Notes under the pieces: model-generated
Seen by the model: only the letters and a program-made list of their open reading frames with translations
Told to the model about the DNA's origin: nothing
The model's database searches: none
Origin: Chloroflexota bacterium
GTDB taxonomy: Bacteria; Chloroflexota; Dehalococcoidia; Lucifugimonadales; JADFKI01
DNA length: 9,895 bases
NCBI GenBank assembly: GCA_022565015.1
Contig: JADFKI010000127.1
Coordinates: 1-9,895 of the forward strand
Direction: 5' to 3'
Made by a program: the position numbers and the translations under genes
In this document: piece after piece, positions 1-6,013 of the stretch
Layout of the letters: the number at the start of each line of letters is the position of its first letter
Position numbering within the stretch: position 1 is the stretch's first letter

Positions 1-1
1 G

Positions 2-109
2 CGGTACACGGATGAGGAGGTAGGGATTCTCAAGAAAGATTTGCTTGCTTATTGCCGCCAAGACACCTTAGCAATTGTTACCCTCCATGAATGGTTCAAC
101 AATATGTGA
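2..109 (+). CDS. C-terminal fragment of a DUF2779-like / DEDDy exonuclease-fold protein
   Basis: An open frame enters from the left edge and ends at TGA 107-109, giving 35 residues that finish in LLAYCRQDTLAIVTLHEWF. The Y-C-R-Q-D segment has the Y-x3-D spacing of the Exo III motif of DEDDy 3'-5' exonucleases. The run 'LLAYC..DTLA.V.L' is typical of the extreme C-terminus of DUF2779 and related RecB-family/RNase-H-like nuclease proteins. What is seen is only this last helix; the family call rests on the motif, and the N-terminal part lies outside the window. It converges with the oxidoreductase gene that ends at 208, leaving about 98 AT-leaning bases with no convincing terminator. Confidence 0.55.
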   Translation, partial: RYTDEEVGILKKDLLAYCRQDTLAIVTLHEWFNNM

Positions 110-207
110 CCCGTTGCAGTTTAGAATACCGAAATAGTAAGAATAAATCGACTTTGCACCGCAATACATTGTTCAATCGTCCATAAAAGTTATACGCACA
201 TCCCCCC

Positions 208-1275
208 TCACACCGGAGCGGCTTGGGCGATCTGGGCCGTGGTCATGGGCAGTGAGACGGCTTCCCCTGTGGCTACCGACAGGTCGGCGGCCATGTAGAC
301 CTCCATCGCCTGGCGGGCCTGCTCGGGCGTGACCATCACCGGCCTGTCGTAGGCGACCGCCTCCAGGAAGTGGAGCGTCTCGTTGTACATGGGGCCCGCG
401 AAGACGTGGCCCACGAACTCGCCCGGCATCGACGACATGGGCAGCTCGATGCCCCTGTCTATCGTGTTCAGGATGACGTCGCGGTGCGTGTCGTCGACGA
501 CGAGCATGCCGTCGGTGCCGACGATCTCGATCCACGTGCCGGAGTAGTTGGGGTAGCCCGGCGGCATCGTCCAGCCCGCGCTGACCGTGAACACGACGCC
601 GCTGTCCAGGGTGACGACTATGGACACTGTGTCCGCGAGGCCGTTCTTCTCCTTCATGACGCCGTAGCCCGACTGCGCGTAGACGCGGATGGGCCTGGCG
701 GGCTCCATGCACCACAGCACGAAATCGATGTCGTGGGTCGCCTCCATGGCGGCGGGCGACAGCAGTATGCGTCCGCTTATCCTGTCGCCGAGGCTGCGGG
801 TGATGTGGCGGCTCACGATGGCGCTGACGGCCCTGCCTATCGTGCCCTCTTTCAGCGACTTGTGAACGAAGGCGTACTTGGGATTGAAGCGCTGGGAGTA
901 GCCGATGGTGAATTTTACGTTCTTTCTCTTGGCCAGCTCCACGAGCTCGTCGGCCTCGGAAAGGGTCAGGCTCATGGGCTTCTCCAGGAGCACGTGCTTG
1001 CCGGCGTTCAGGCTGTCCCTGGCGATGGCGTAGTGCGTGTGCTCGGGCGTGGCCGAAATCATGACGGCGGCGACGTCCCCTCGGGCCAGCAGGGTGTGGT
1101 AGTCTGTCGTCGCGCTGGCGACCCGGCACTCGGCACTGACCTCCTCGAGGCGTTCCGGGTTGATCTCCGCGATGTGAAGGTCGCTTACGAGTGCGCTTTC
1201 GGCGCTGGCCCTGGAACGGATGCCACCGCACCAGCCCGTGCCTATTACTCCGACGTTAATCTGCTCCATCGTCAA
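208..1275 (-). CDS. Gfo/Idh/MocA-family NAD(P)-dependent oxidoreductase (intact)
   Basis: This is a 355-residue protein with the two-domain Gfo/Idh/MocA layout. It has an N-terminal Rossmann fold with the dinucleotide motif GTGWCG at residues 12-17, the signature E-K-P at 98-100 (the lysine is the usual catalytic/substrate residue), GYSQRFNP at 125-132, and the C-terminal substrate domain with THDID at 180-184, where His181 sits in the usual catalytic His position. Family members oxidise or reduce sugars, inositols and related polyols in the cytoplasm with NAD(P); the substrate cannot be assigned. The start is taken as TTG at 1275 because GGAGG (1287-1283) is 7 nt away; the ATG two codons later (1269) would be 13 nt from it. 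It is the last gene of the minus-strand block and is paralogous to the broken gene at 2356-3478: both carry the DTHRDV motif and similar Rossmann and EKP blocks. Confidence 0.93.
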   Translation of the reverse strand: MTMEQINVGVIGTGWCGGIRSRASAESALVSDLHIAEINPERLEEVSAECRVASATTDYHTLLARGDVAAVMISATPEHTHYAIARDSLNAGKHVLLEKPMSLTLSEADELVELAKRKNVKFTIGYSQRFNPKYAFVHKSLKEGTIGRAVSAIVSRHITRSLGDRISGRILLSPAAMEATHDIDFVLWCMEPARPIRVYAQSGYGVMKEKNGLADTVSIVVTLDSGVVFTVSAGWTMPPGYPNYSGTWIEIVGTDGMLVVDDTHRDVILNTIDRGIELPMSSMPGEFVGHVFAGPMYNETLHFLEAVAYDRPVMVTPEQARQAMEVYMAADLSVATGEAVSLPMTTAQIAQAAPV

Positions 1276-1282
1276 TTATTTT

Positions 1283-1287
1283 CCTCC
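1283..1287 (-). promoter_or_regulatory. Ribosome binding site fixing a TTG start
   Basis: A perfect GGAGG on the minus strand lies 7 nt before TTG 1275 and 13 nt before the alternative ATG 1269. The spacing favours TTG. Confidence 0.7.
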
Positions 1288-1320
1288 GTTTTTTTCAATC
1301 GTTATGACATGTGTATGATT

Positions 1321-1348
1321 CGATATCCCTGCCGACCACGTTCCGCCG
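1321..1348. repeat. 28-bp direct repeat, copy R1
   Basis: Bases 1321-1348 match 2313-2340 in the same orientation at 25 of 28 positions. The first 13 bases (CGATATCCCTGCC) and the CGTTCCGC block are identical; mismatches fall at 1334, 1338 and 1347. Weaker similarity continues a few bases to the left (G.G.ATGA). The two copies bracket the lipoprotein gene exactly: this one is downstream of its stop and upstream of the oxidoreductase start at 1275. Confidence 0.8.
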
Positions 1349-1417
1349 TAGGCTAACCCTAAATATGGTAGGTGCACCTTCTGCGTACACAGTGGGTCCA
1401 CCACACAAAGCCTACGG
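1346..1417. repeat. 9-bp perfect inverted repeat spanning the lipoprotein stop codon
   Basis: CCGTAGGCT (1346-1354) and AGCCTACGG (1409-1417) are perfect reverse complements separated by 54 bases. One arm overlaps the TAG stop of the lipoprotein gene (1412-1414) and the other overlaps the end of repeat R1. Inside lie AGGTGCACCT (a 10-base palindrome, 1370-1379) and GTGG-gt-CCAC (1393-1402), so the transcript could fold into a branched structure. No U-run follows, so it is not a classic terminator. Confidence 0.55.
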
Positions 1418-2308
1418 TCCATTAGAGTTTAACGTTAGACCGATCTTAACGTAGCTGGCTTGACCGTTCGCAACAGTGATGCTCATTGGTAGGCCCTCAA
1501 ACGGGTCGTCATCGTCACGCGCCTCGAGTCGGTATTCACCGGGTTCGAGTCTTATACCGATCGTTCCAGCTGATGACGCGGCCCGTTCGGCCACATACAT
1601 CTCGGAAGCAATGTCATAGACTAATATACCAGGACCGGCGCCTTCATCAGCCGCCTCCGATGAGGCGTTGGCAGTTGGCTGTTCAGAATCAAGACGCGGG
1701 GAAACGTCTAAGGTAATCCAGACAATGCCCACCCGGTCGAGTCTTCTAATGGTCCGGTAGATTGCAAACGCAATCGCCTGTTCCTCCCTTGTAGGCGCGC
1801 CGCCCTCCATAGCGAAATTCCTATTAAGAGGACGGAAGTCCTCAATTATCACGCCCGTGATTCCTTTTACGCCATCCCTGGGCCGGACCATCGTAGCTGG
1901 CCGTCCGCCCATAATTTCGTTCGAAATGACGTGTTGCTCTGCATCATCAGACTTGTTGATTCCAACGATGCCATAGATTCTCTGGTAGTTGAGGCCTCCA
2001 CCAAAACTCAAACTCGTTGCACCATATTTTATAGCCCCGCTCCAAGAGTCACCACCGATTCTAGGCTCGATAACCTCGGCATCCTGGGGAATCATCGCAG
2101 CAAAGACAGGTCGGTTGCTATCTTCAAGCTCGATCTCTATGTAACGCCAATTACGTATGGTCGAAATGGGGACCTGGTTCAGGGGAGTTATCTGGAGTAT
2201 CGGCGCCACGTCTGGATCTGGTGCCTCCGCCGCTGGGGACCCGCAACTTGCCAGAATGAATAATAGCAGAGTAAATGGCCCTGCCAAGGCTGGCATTATT
2301 ATGGGCAT
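1412..2308 (-). CDS. Lipoprotein of unknown function
   Basis: This is a 298-residue protein with a hydrophobic N-terminus (PALAGPFTLLLFILASC) ending in the lipobox L19-A20-S21-Cys22, so it should be cleaved by signal peptidase II and anchored in a membrane facing outward. Unusually, the short n-region has no Lys or Arg. After a Pro/Ala/Asp-rich spacer comes a globular part of about 180 residues rich in beta-type stretches (RYIEIELED, GIVWITLDV). Next is a Ser/Glu/Ala-rich linker near residue 215, then a C-terminal segment with EPGEYRLEARDDDD that resembles small extracellular beta-sandwich modules. I do not recognise the family. No ATG, GTG or TTG lies upstream in frame before a stop, so ATG 2308 is the earliest start (ATG at codon 5 is possible); neither has a good ribosome site. 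The base composition is plainly more AT-rich than the flanking enzyme genes, and the gene sits between two direct repeats, which suggests separate ancestry. Confidence 0.75.
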   Translation of the reverse strand: MPIIMPALAGPFTLLLFILASCGSPAAEAPDPDVAPILQITPLNQVPISTIRNWRYIEIELEDSNRPVFAAMIPQDAEVIEPRIGGDSWSGAIKYGATSLSFGGGLNYQRIYGIVGINKSDDAEQHVISNEIMGGRPATMVRPRDGVKGITGVIIEDFRPLNRNFAMEGGAPTREEQAIAFAIYRTIRRLDRVGIVWITLDVSPRLDSEQPTANASSEAADEGAGPGILVYDIASEMYVAERAASSAGTIGIRLEPGEYRLEARDDDDPFEGLPMSITVANGQASYVKIGLTLNSNGP

Positions 2309-2312
2309 GAAC

Positions 2313-2340
2313 CGATATCCCTGCCTACCGCGTTCCGCAG
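2313..2340. repeat. 28-bp direct repeat, copy R2
   Basis: This is the second copy of the repeat at 1321-1348 (25/28 identical). It lies 4 bases upstream of the lipoprotein ATG, occupying the place where a ribosome site would be expected, and just downstream of the stop of the frame-shifted oxidoreductase at 2356. Confidence 0.8.
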
Positions 2341-2355
2341 CACCGGGCCTGAAAC

Positions 2356-3478
2356 CTATCTAAGCTCACGGGGGTCTACGGGTAGCCGCACCTCTTGGCC
2401 TCGTTCAGCCGACAGGTCCATCGCCATCGTAAGCATCAGGTTGCGGTGGCCGTCGACGACGGTCGCGTGGTGGGTCTTCTTGCCCGTGTGCAGCCTCCCT
2501 AGCCACGAGTTCGTCTCCTCGCGCATGGGGCCCCAAAGCTCCCCATTGTACATGTCGCCGGGCGGGTAGCTGGTCATGAACTCTACGTGGCGCTGAAAGT
2601 CGGGTTCGAAGCCCTCCGGGCTGTACGGCCGCACCCTGTGGAATCTCAGACGCCATGACGACGTCGCGATGGGTGTCCTCGATGTCGATGACGCCCCTGG
2701 TGCCGATGATGCCTATCTCCAGGCCATAGACCGCGCCGGGCCACGCCACGGGGAGCGCCCAGCTTATGTTCATGCTCCAGATTGTGCCGTCGTCCATCGT
2801 GAAGATGCCGAAGGTCGCGTCCTTGGTGCCGTGCTTGCCGAGCAGCTTGTCCGACGAACGCGCGTACACGGAGACGGGTGTCTTGCCCTCCATCAGCCAC
2901 ATGCAGATGTCCAGCGAGTGCGTCCCGGAGACGACCATGGGCGTCAGGTGACGGCGGTCGTTGGTGCGCCGGATGCTGGCCATGGGGGCCATGCGGTTCA
3001 TGAGGGCTCGCGTGACGACGGCGGTGACGTCGCCAATCTGGCCGGTGCTCACCTTCTCCTTGACGGCGATGAACCGGCGTCGAAATCGCTGGGTGTAGCC
3101 TACGACGGCGTCGATGTCGCTTGACTCGATCGCACTTAGAATGCGGGCCGACTCCTCTGCGTCCGTGGCCAGCGGCTTCTCGATGAACAGGTCGTGCCCC
3201 TGCTCCACCGCCAGCAGCGTCGGTTCCACGTGGAAATTCTCGTCGGTGGCGATGATCGCCGCGGTCACCTCGGGCCGTTTTAGAAGGGTACTGAAATCTC
3301 CGGTAAAAAAATCGGCGCCTGAATCCTCGGCAAGCTTCTGACCGACCTCCTCGTTGATGTCGCACAGGCCCAGCCACTTCACGCCGGGGTAGTCCTTGGC
3401 CAGCATGGCCCTGATGCGGCCAACGGTGCCGCAGCCGACGATGGCCAGGCCTATGTCTTTTGGTTCTGTGTCGGTCAA
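2356..3478 (-). pseudogene. Gfo/Idh/MocA-family oxidoreductase, interrupted by a frameshift
   Basis: The first frame (from TTG 3478) runs through an NAD(P)-binding motif GCGTVG, an E-K-P signature (about residues 100-102), GYTQRFRRRF, a catalytic-type GTHSLD (about residues 185-190) and EDTHRDVVMASEIPQG. At about 2620-2640 the family-like sequence jumps to another frame, continuing PYSPEGFEPDFQRH, SYPPGDMYNGELWGPMREE and a normal C-terminus ending PVDPRELR at TAG 2358-2356. One extra base (or two missing) near 2620-2640 explains it. A repaired protein would have roughly 373 residues, usual for the family. Without the repair, frame 1 runs on as junk to 2405. GGAGG at 3488-3484 is 5 nt from TTG 3478; an upstream in-frame TTG (3490) has poorer support. 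The cause could be genuine inactivation, an assembly error or, less likely, recoding. The gene follows the DUF1445 gene by 32 bp. Confidence 0.85.
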
Positions 3479-3483
3479 GTCCG

Positions 3484-3488
3484 CCTCC
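3484..3488 (-). promoter_or_regulatory. Ribosome binding site selecting the second of two TTG codons
   Basis: GGAGG on the minus strand overlaps the first in-frame TTG (3490-3488) and stands 5 nt before the second TTG (3478-3476), making the latter the likely start. The arrangement GGAGG-TTG-AC(C/G) resembles that of the paralogue at 1275. Confidence 0.6.
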
Positions 3489-3510
3489 AATTTGTCACCT
3501 GTCTTGTCCT

Positions 3511-4341
3511 CTAAAACAAGGCCACTTCGGCGTCGCTGATGTCCGTGATGAACATGTGACCCGGCTTGTGTGTGATCATGAACTCGACCTTGGACTCCAG
3601 CGCCACGGTCTGAGGCGTGATGCCGCAGGCCCAGAACACGGGCACCTCGCCCTCCTTGATTTCGACGGCGGAGCCGAACGTCGGGTCGTTAATGTCCTCG
3701 ATGCCGATGGCCGAAGGGTCGCCGATGTGCATGGGTGCGCCGTGCGTCGCCGAGAAGCGCGTCGTTACCTGCGTGGCCCGAACGGCCTGCGCGGGAGTCA
3801 TGGGCCGCATGCTCATGACCATCGGCCCGTGGAATTTGCCTGACGGATTGCAGCGGACGGACGTGACGAAGTCGCACGTGCCGATGCCCATCTCCAGGGT
3901 GCGTATCGGGACGCCGGCCTCCAGCAGAGCGCCCTCGAAGGTCAGGCTGCAGCCCAGCAGGAAGGCGACGAGGTCGTCGCGCCAGTAGTCGGTGATGTTC
4001 GTGGGCTCGTCAACGATCTCGCCGTTCCTGAAGACTCGATAGCGGGGAAGGTCAGTCCGCAGGTCGGCGCCCGGCGCGGTGTAGGCGGGCTCCGGCGAGC
4101 CAACGTCGGTGACGTCTATGACGGGGCAAGGCTTGGAGTTGCGCTGACAGAAGACGAGGAACTCGAAGGCGTCCTCTTCGGGCAGCACAACCAGGTTTGC
4201 CTGTGTATATCCCATCGCCAGGCCCTTGGTGTAGAAGTCCCACTCGCCCTTTCGGATCAGGGAGCGCACCTCTCGGGGCGTCTTCAGGCCGTAGACGGGA
4301 TGGTCCTTGGGCAGGTTGTCCTTGGCCGTCAGCGTAGTCAT
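3511..4341 (-). CDS. D-glutamate cyclase-like protein (YcsI/DUF1445 family, 'putative hydro-lyase')
   Basis: This 276-residue protein has the hallmark blocks of the DUF1445/YcsI family in order: ANLVVLPEEDAFEFLVFCQRN with KPCPVIDV (about 48-77), DLRTDLPRYRVFRNGE (93-108), DDLVAFLLGCSLTFEGAL (122-139), HGAPMHIGDP (200-209), VPVFWACGITPQ (233-244) and ITHKPGHMFITD (256-267). Length matches the family. The animal mitochondrial member (DGLUCY) converts D-glutamate to 5-oxo-D-proline; bacterial members are often labelled hydro-lyases and their substrates are mostly untested. No signal peptide, so cytoplasmic. ATG 4341 is preceded by AGGAGGT-like sequence (4356-4351) at good spacing. It is the first well-supported gene of the minus-strand block, 32 bp upstream of the frame-shifted oxidoreductase, which suggests joint action on one substrate. 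Confidence 0.92.
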   Translation of the reverse strand: MTTLTAKDNLPKDHPVYGLKTPREVRSLIRKGEWDFYTKGLAMGYTQANLVVLPEEDAFEFLVFCQRNSKPCPVIDVTDVGSPEPAYTAPGADLRTDLPRYRVFRNGEIVDEPTNITDYWRDDLVAFLLGCSLTFEGALLEAGVPIRTLEMGIGTCDFVTSVRCNPSGKFHGPMVMSMRPMTPAQAVRATQVTTRFSATHGAPMHIGDPSAIGIEDINDPTFGSAVEIKEGEVPVFWACGITPQTVALESKVEFMITHKPGHMFITDISDAEVALF

Positions 4342-4350
4342 GCAGGCCTA

Positions 4351-4356
4351 CCTCCT
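4351..4356 (-). promoter_or_regulatory. Strong ribosome binding site of the DUF1445 gene
   Basis: AGGAGG on the minus strand lies 9 nt before ATG 4341, inside GAGGAGGTAGG. It is one of the strongest Shine-Dalgarno matches in the window and confirms this start. Confidence 0.75.
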
Positions 4357-4391
4357 CTGGGAGAGTTCGTATGATCAAATCCTCATCTCGA

Positions 4392-4420
4392 AGCATAGCT
4401 TTAAGCGGGCTCACAGGCAA
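4392..4420 (-). promoter_or_regulatory. Candidate sigma70-type promoter for the minus-strand enzyme block
   Basis: Read on the minus strand, TTGCCT (4420-4415), a 17-nt spacer, then TATGCT (4397-4392). Each box matches consensus at 4 of 6 positions. Transcription would start near 4385, giving a leader of about 45 nt to ATG 4341. Motif-only evidence. Confidence 0.35.
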
Positions 4421-4538
4421 GTTCCATTGCTATTTGGCCCAAGAACGTAAGGTCAACGATATGCCTTTCGCGTGACAGTGTGAAGACGCGTCTCATGACA
4501 CCCTGCTCCGCAAGACGGATAATCTCTGAAGGGGTCAA
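4401..4538 (-). CDS. Possible small protein or gene remnant, 45 codons
   Basis: From TTG 4538 the minus strand stays open for 45 codons to TAA 4403-4401. The product has balanced, protein-like composition (segments MTPSEIIRLAEQGVMRR and HIVDLTFLGQIAMELACEP). It lies 59 bp upstream of the DUF1445 start in the same direction. No ribosome site precedes TTG 4538; an internal ATG at codon 15 has a GGAG about 9 nt upstream and would give 31 residues. I do not recognise it. It could be a leader peptide, a true small protein, a remnant, or a chance ORF. Confidence 0.25.
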   Translation of the reverse strand: MTPSEIIRLAEQGVMRRVFTLSRERHIVDLTFLGQIAMELACEPA

Positions 4539-4696
4539 AAGTAAAGAAGACTAATGGTGTAGCCGACGGGGTTATTAAACATTATCATGTCTTGGTAACC
4601 GGAATTGCGCTTGTAACTTAACGGGACAATTGCTAAATTATTCACAAAGTCCTCACGTCAGAAGGCCGCTTCTTCATGTTTCCTTCATACGGCTCT

Positions 4697-4705
4697 TGAT
4701 ATAGT
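4697..4705 (+). promoter_or_regulatory. Candidate extended -10 promoter of the cytochrome gene
   Basis: TGATATAGT fits the extended -10 pattern TGnTATAAT with one mismatch. It is 38 nt upstream of ATG 4743. No good -35 box is present at 16-18 nt, which is common for extended -10 promoters. Confidence 0.4.
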
Positions 4706-4731
4706 CCAATGAGTGGAGAGAACCTTGATTC

Positions 4732-4736
4732 GGAGG
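4732..4736 (+). promoter_or_regulatory. Ribosome binding site that places the cytochrome start at 4743
   Basis: GGAGG ends 6 nt before ATG 4743. An in-frame GTG at 4713 would add ten residues (with four arginines) but has no ribosome site, so the ATG is preferred. Confidence 0.7.
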
Positions 4737-4742
4737 CGATGT

Positions 4743-5954
4743 ATGTCCACTGGTAGACTGATCAAGCTGTTAGCCTTTACATCGACTATCGCGGTTCTGA
4801 CGATCGCGATTTCCGCCTGTGCAGGCGCCCCCGCAGCCGCTCCATCGACGGCTCCAAACGCGGGATCAGGACTTGCCGCCTCTACGGACTCTACTCCACC
4901 TCCACTATCGCCGCTCCCACCTGGCGCTATCGCTAATACTCAACCCGTCGCCGAGCCGGCGCTGTCTAGAGGGCATGAACTATTTGTCGCGAAAGGCTGC
5001 TCCGCATGCCACGGCCAAAATGGCGAGGGCACAGACTTTGCACCGGCGTTGCCGGGACACAGCCGAGCGCAAGTAAAGCGGCAGGCGAGGGCTCCCATAG
5101 GCCTGATGCCGATATTTCCACCCGACACGATCTCCAACGAGGAGTTGGAAGCAATAGCCGACTTTATCGGCGGTCTCGAGGGCGGTCACGCTCACGGCCG
5201 TGCTCCCGGTTCGGGAGAGAAGCTAACGTTACACCACTGGATGGCACTGTTTGCCCTCGAAGCAGAGGAAGGGACGGAGGCAGCTCATCACGTCAATCAC
5301 ATCATGGAGCTAACGGAAGGGCAGCATCTTGCCCGCATGCGGGACACGCTTTTATTTATTGAAGCGGGCGAAGTTCATGAGGCTGCCCACGTAGTTGAAA
5401 CCATGTTAGCCGGCCTTGACCAGACAGGGATTGACGAGGCCACTATGCACCTCAAACTTGCTCTGTCTTCGGCCCGCGTTGACGAAGCCGAAATCGCCGC
5501 CCATCACATCGAGCATTTCCTTGAAATGGCTGCCGAGCGTGAGCATGAGATGGGAGAAGAAATTTTCGATCTGCTCGTTGCCGGAGATTTTCTTGAGGCC
5601 GCACATGGCTTGGAGCTGATACTGGGCGGAGAGATGATAAGCGATTCTGAAGACGGCCACGACGGAGCTCATGACGATGCCGAAGCGCACGATGACGCCG
5701 AGGCGCACGACGATGCCGAGGCGCACGACGATGCAGAGGCTCACGACGATACAGAGGCTCACGACGACGGCGAAGGGCACGGCGACGGCGAAGCTCACGA
5801 CGATACAGAGGCTCACGACGAGAGCCAAGGGCACGATGATGCTGAAGCCCATGATGACGTAGAGGCGCACGACGACGACGAGGCCCACGACGATGCTGAC
5901 GGGCACGACGATGCTGAAGCAAATGATGCCGCCGATGACGGCTACGGCGGTTGA
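4743..5954 (+). CDS. Lipid-anchored cytochrome c with His-rich helical domain and HDDAEA-repeat tail
   Basis: The 403-residue product has five parts. (1) A lipoprotein signal with R5/K8, a hydrophobic core and lipobox I23-S24-A25-Cys26. (2) A Pro/Ala/Ser/Thr linker to about residue 70. (3) One class-I-like cytochrome c domain, residues about 73-145, with heme motif C86-S-A-C89-H90 and a likely axial Met122 in GLMPIFPP, ending in the usual last helix EELEAIADFI. (4) A helical region, about 160-298, with four AAH motifs (at 180, 214, 252 and 286) and many other histidines. (5) A tail of 14 hexapeptides (310-393) of the HDDAEA kind. The first three parts indicate a membrane-tethered electron carrier on the outer face. 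The tail could bind divalent metals; that is inference. The gene stands alone between its own candidate promoter and a terminator; a TauE/SafE permease lies next downstream on the same strand. I know no named family with this full architecture. Confidence 0.88.
   Translation: MSTGRLIKLLAFTSTIAVLTIAISACAGAPAAAPSTAPNAGSGLAASTDSTPPPLSPLPPGAIANTQPVAEPALSRGHELFVAKGCSACHGQNGEGTDFAPALPGHSRAQVKRQARAPIGLMPIFPPDTISNEELEAIADFIGGLEGGHAHGRAPGSGEKLTLHHWMALFALEAEEGTEAAHHVNHIMELTEGQHLARMRDTLLFIEAGEVHEAAHVVETMLAGLDQTGIDEATMHLKLALSSARVDEAEIAAHHIEHFLEMAAEREHEMGEEIFDLLVAGDFLEAAHGLELILGGEMISDSEDGHDGAHDDAEAHDDAEAHDDAEAHDDAEAHDDTEAHDDGEGHGDGEAHDDTEAHDESQGHDDAEAHDDVEAHDDDEAHDDADGHDDAEANDAADDGYGG
5670..5921 (+). repeat. 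14 in-frame 18-bp tandem repeats encoding H-D-D-x-E-A
   Basis: From CAT 5670 to GCA 5921 there are exactly 252 bases, that is 14 units of 18. The units translate as HDDAEA (x4), HDDTEA, HDDGEG, HGDGEA, HDDTEA, HDESQG, HDDAEA, HDDVEA, HDDDEA, HDDADG and HDDAEA. Histidine opens every unit. Synonymous changes (CAC/CAT, GAC/GAT, GCC/GCA/GCT) are frequent while unit length never varies. Confidence 0.95.
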
Positions 5955-6013
5955 TTGACAGAGTATCTACCAGCAATGAGCGCTTAGCGTCTATGAACCT
6001 CAGCTAACAAGCG

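Larger units (their letters stand above)
4342..4742. other. Divergent intergenic region between the enzyme block and the cytochrome gene
   Basis: About 400 bases separate the two divergent starts. The half near 4550-4700 is AT-rich. It holds a candidate minus-strand promoter (4392-4420), a 45-codon minus-strand ORF (4401-4538), a short inverted pair GGTTA/TAACC around 4569-4600 and a candidate extended -10 for the cytochrome gene (4697-4705). No tRNA or further conserved gene was seen. Confidence 0.5.

Noticed and set aside
370..1356. 328-residue plus-strand ORF opposite the first oxidoreductase
   Set aside because: It is the antisense shadow of a GC-rich gene; composition is His/Ala/Val/Arg-rich and the minus-strand frame has clear family motifs.
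4052..4420. 122-residue minus-strand ORF overlapping the start of the DUF1445 gene
   Set aside because: It runs in another frame across the strong ribosome site and the conserved N-terminus of the DUF1445 protein; a shadow frame.
5406..5906. Long minus-strand frame opposite the repeat tail, apparently very hydrophobic
   Set aside because: It is the antisense of the HDDAEA codons (GTC/GTG runs give Val/Leu/Ile). It has no ribosome site, and the plus-strand frame explains the sequence.
5670..5921. Regular 18-bp repeats considered as a CRISPR array or iteron origin
   Set aside because: Units are contiguous without spacers, match codon boundaries and encode a protein tail.
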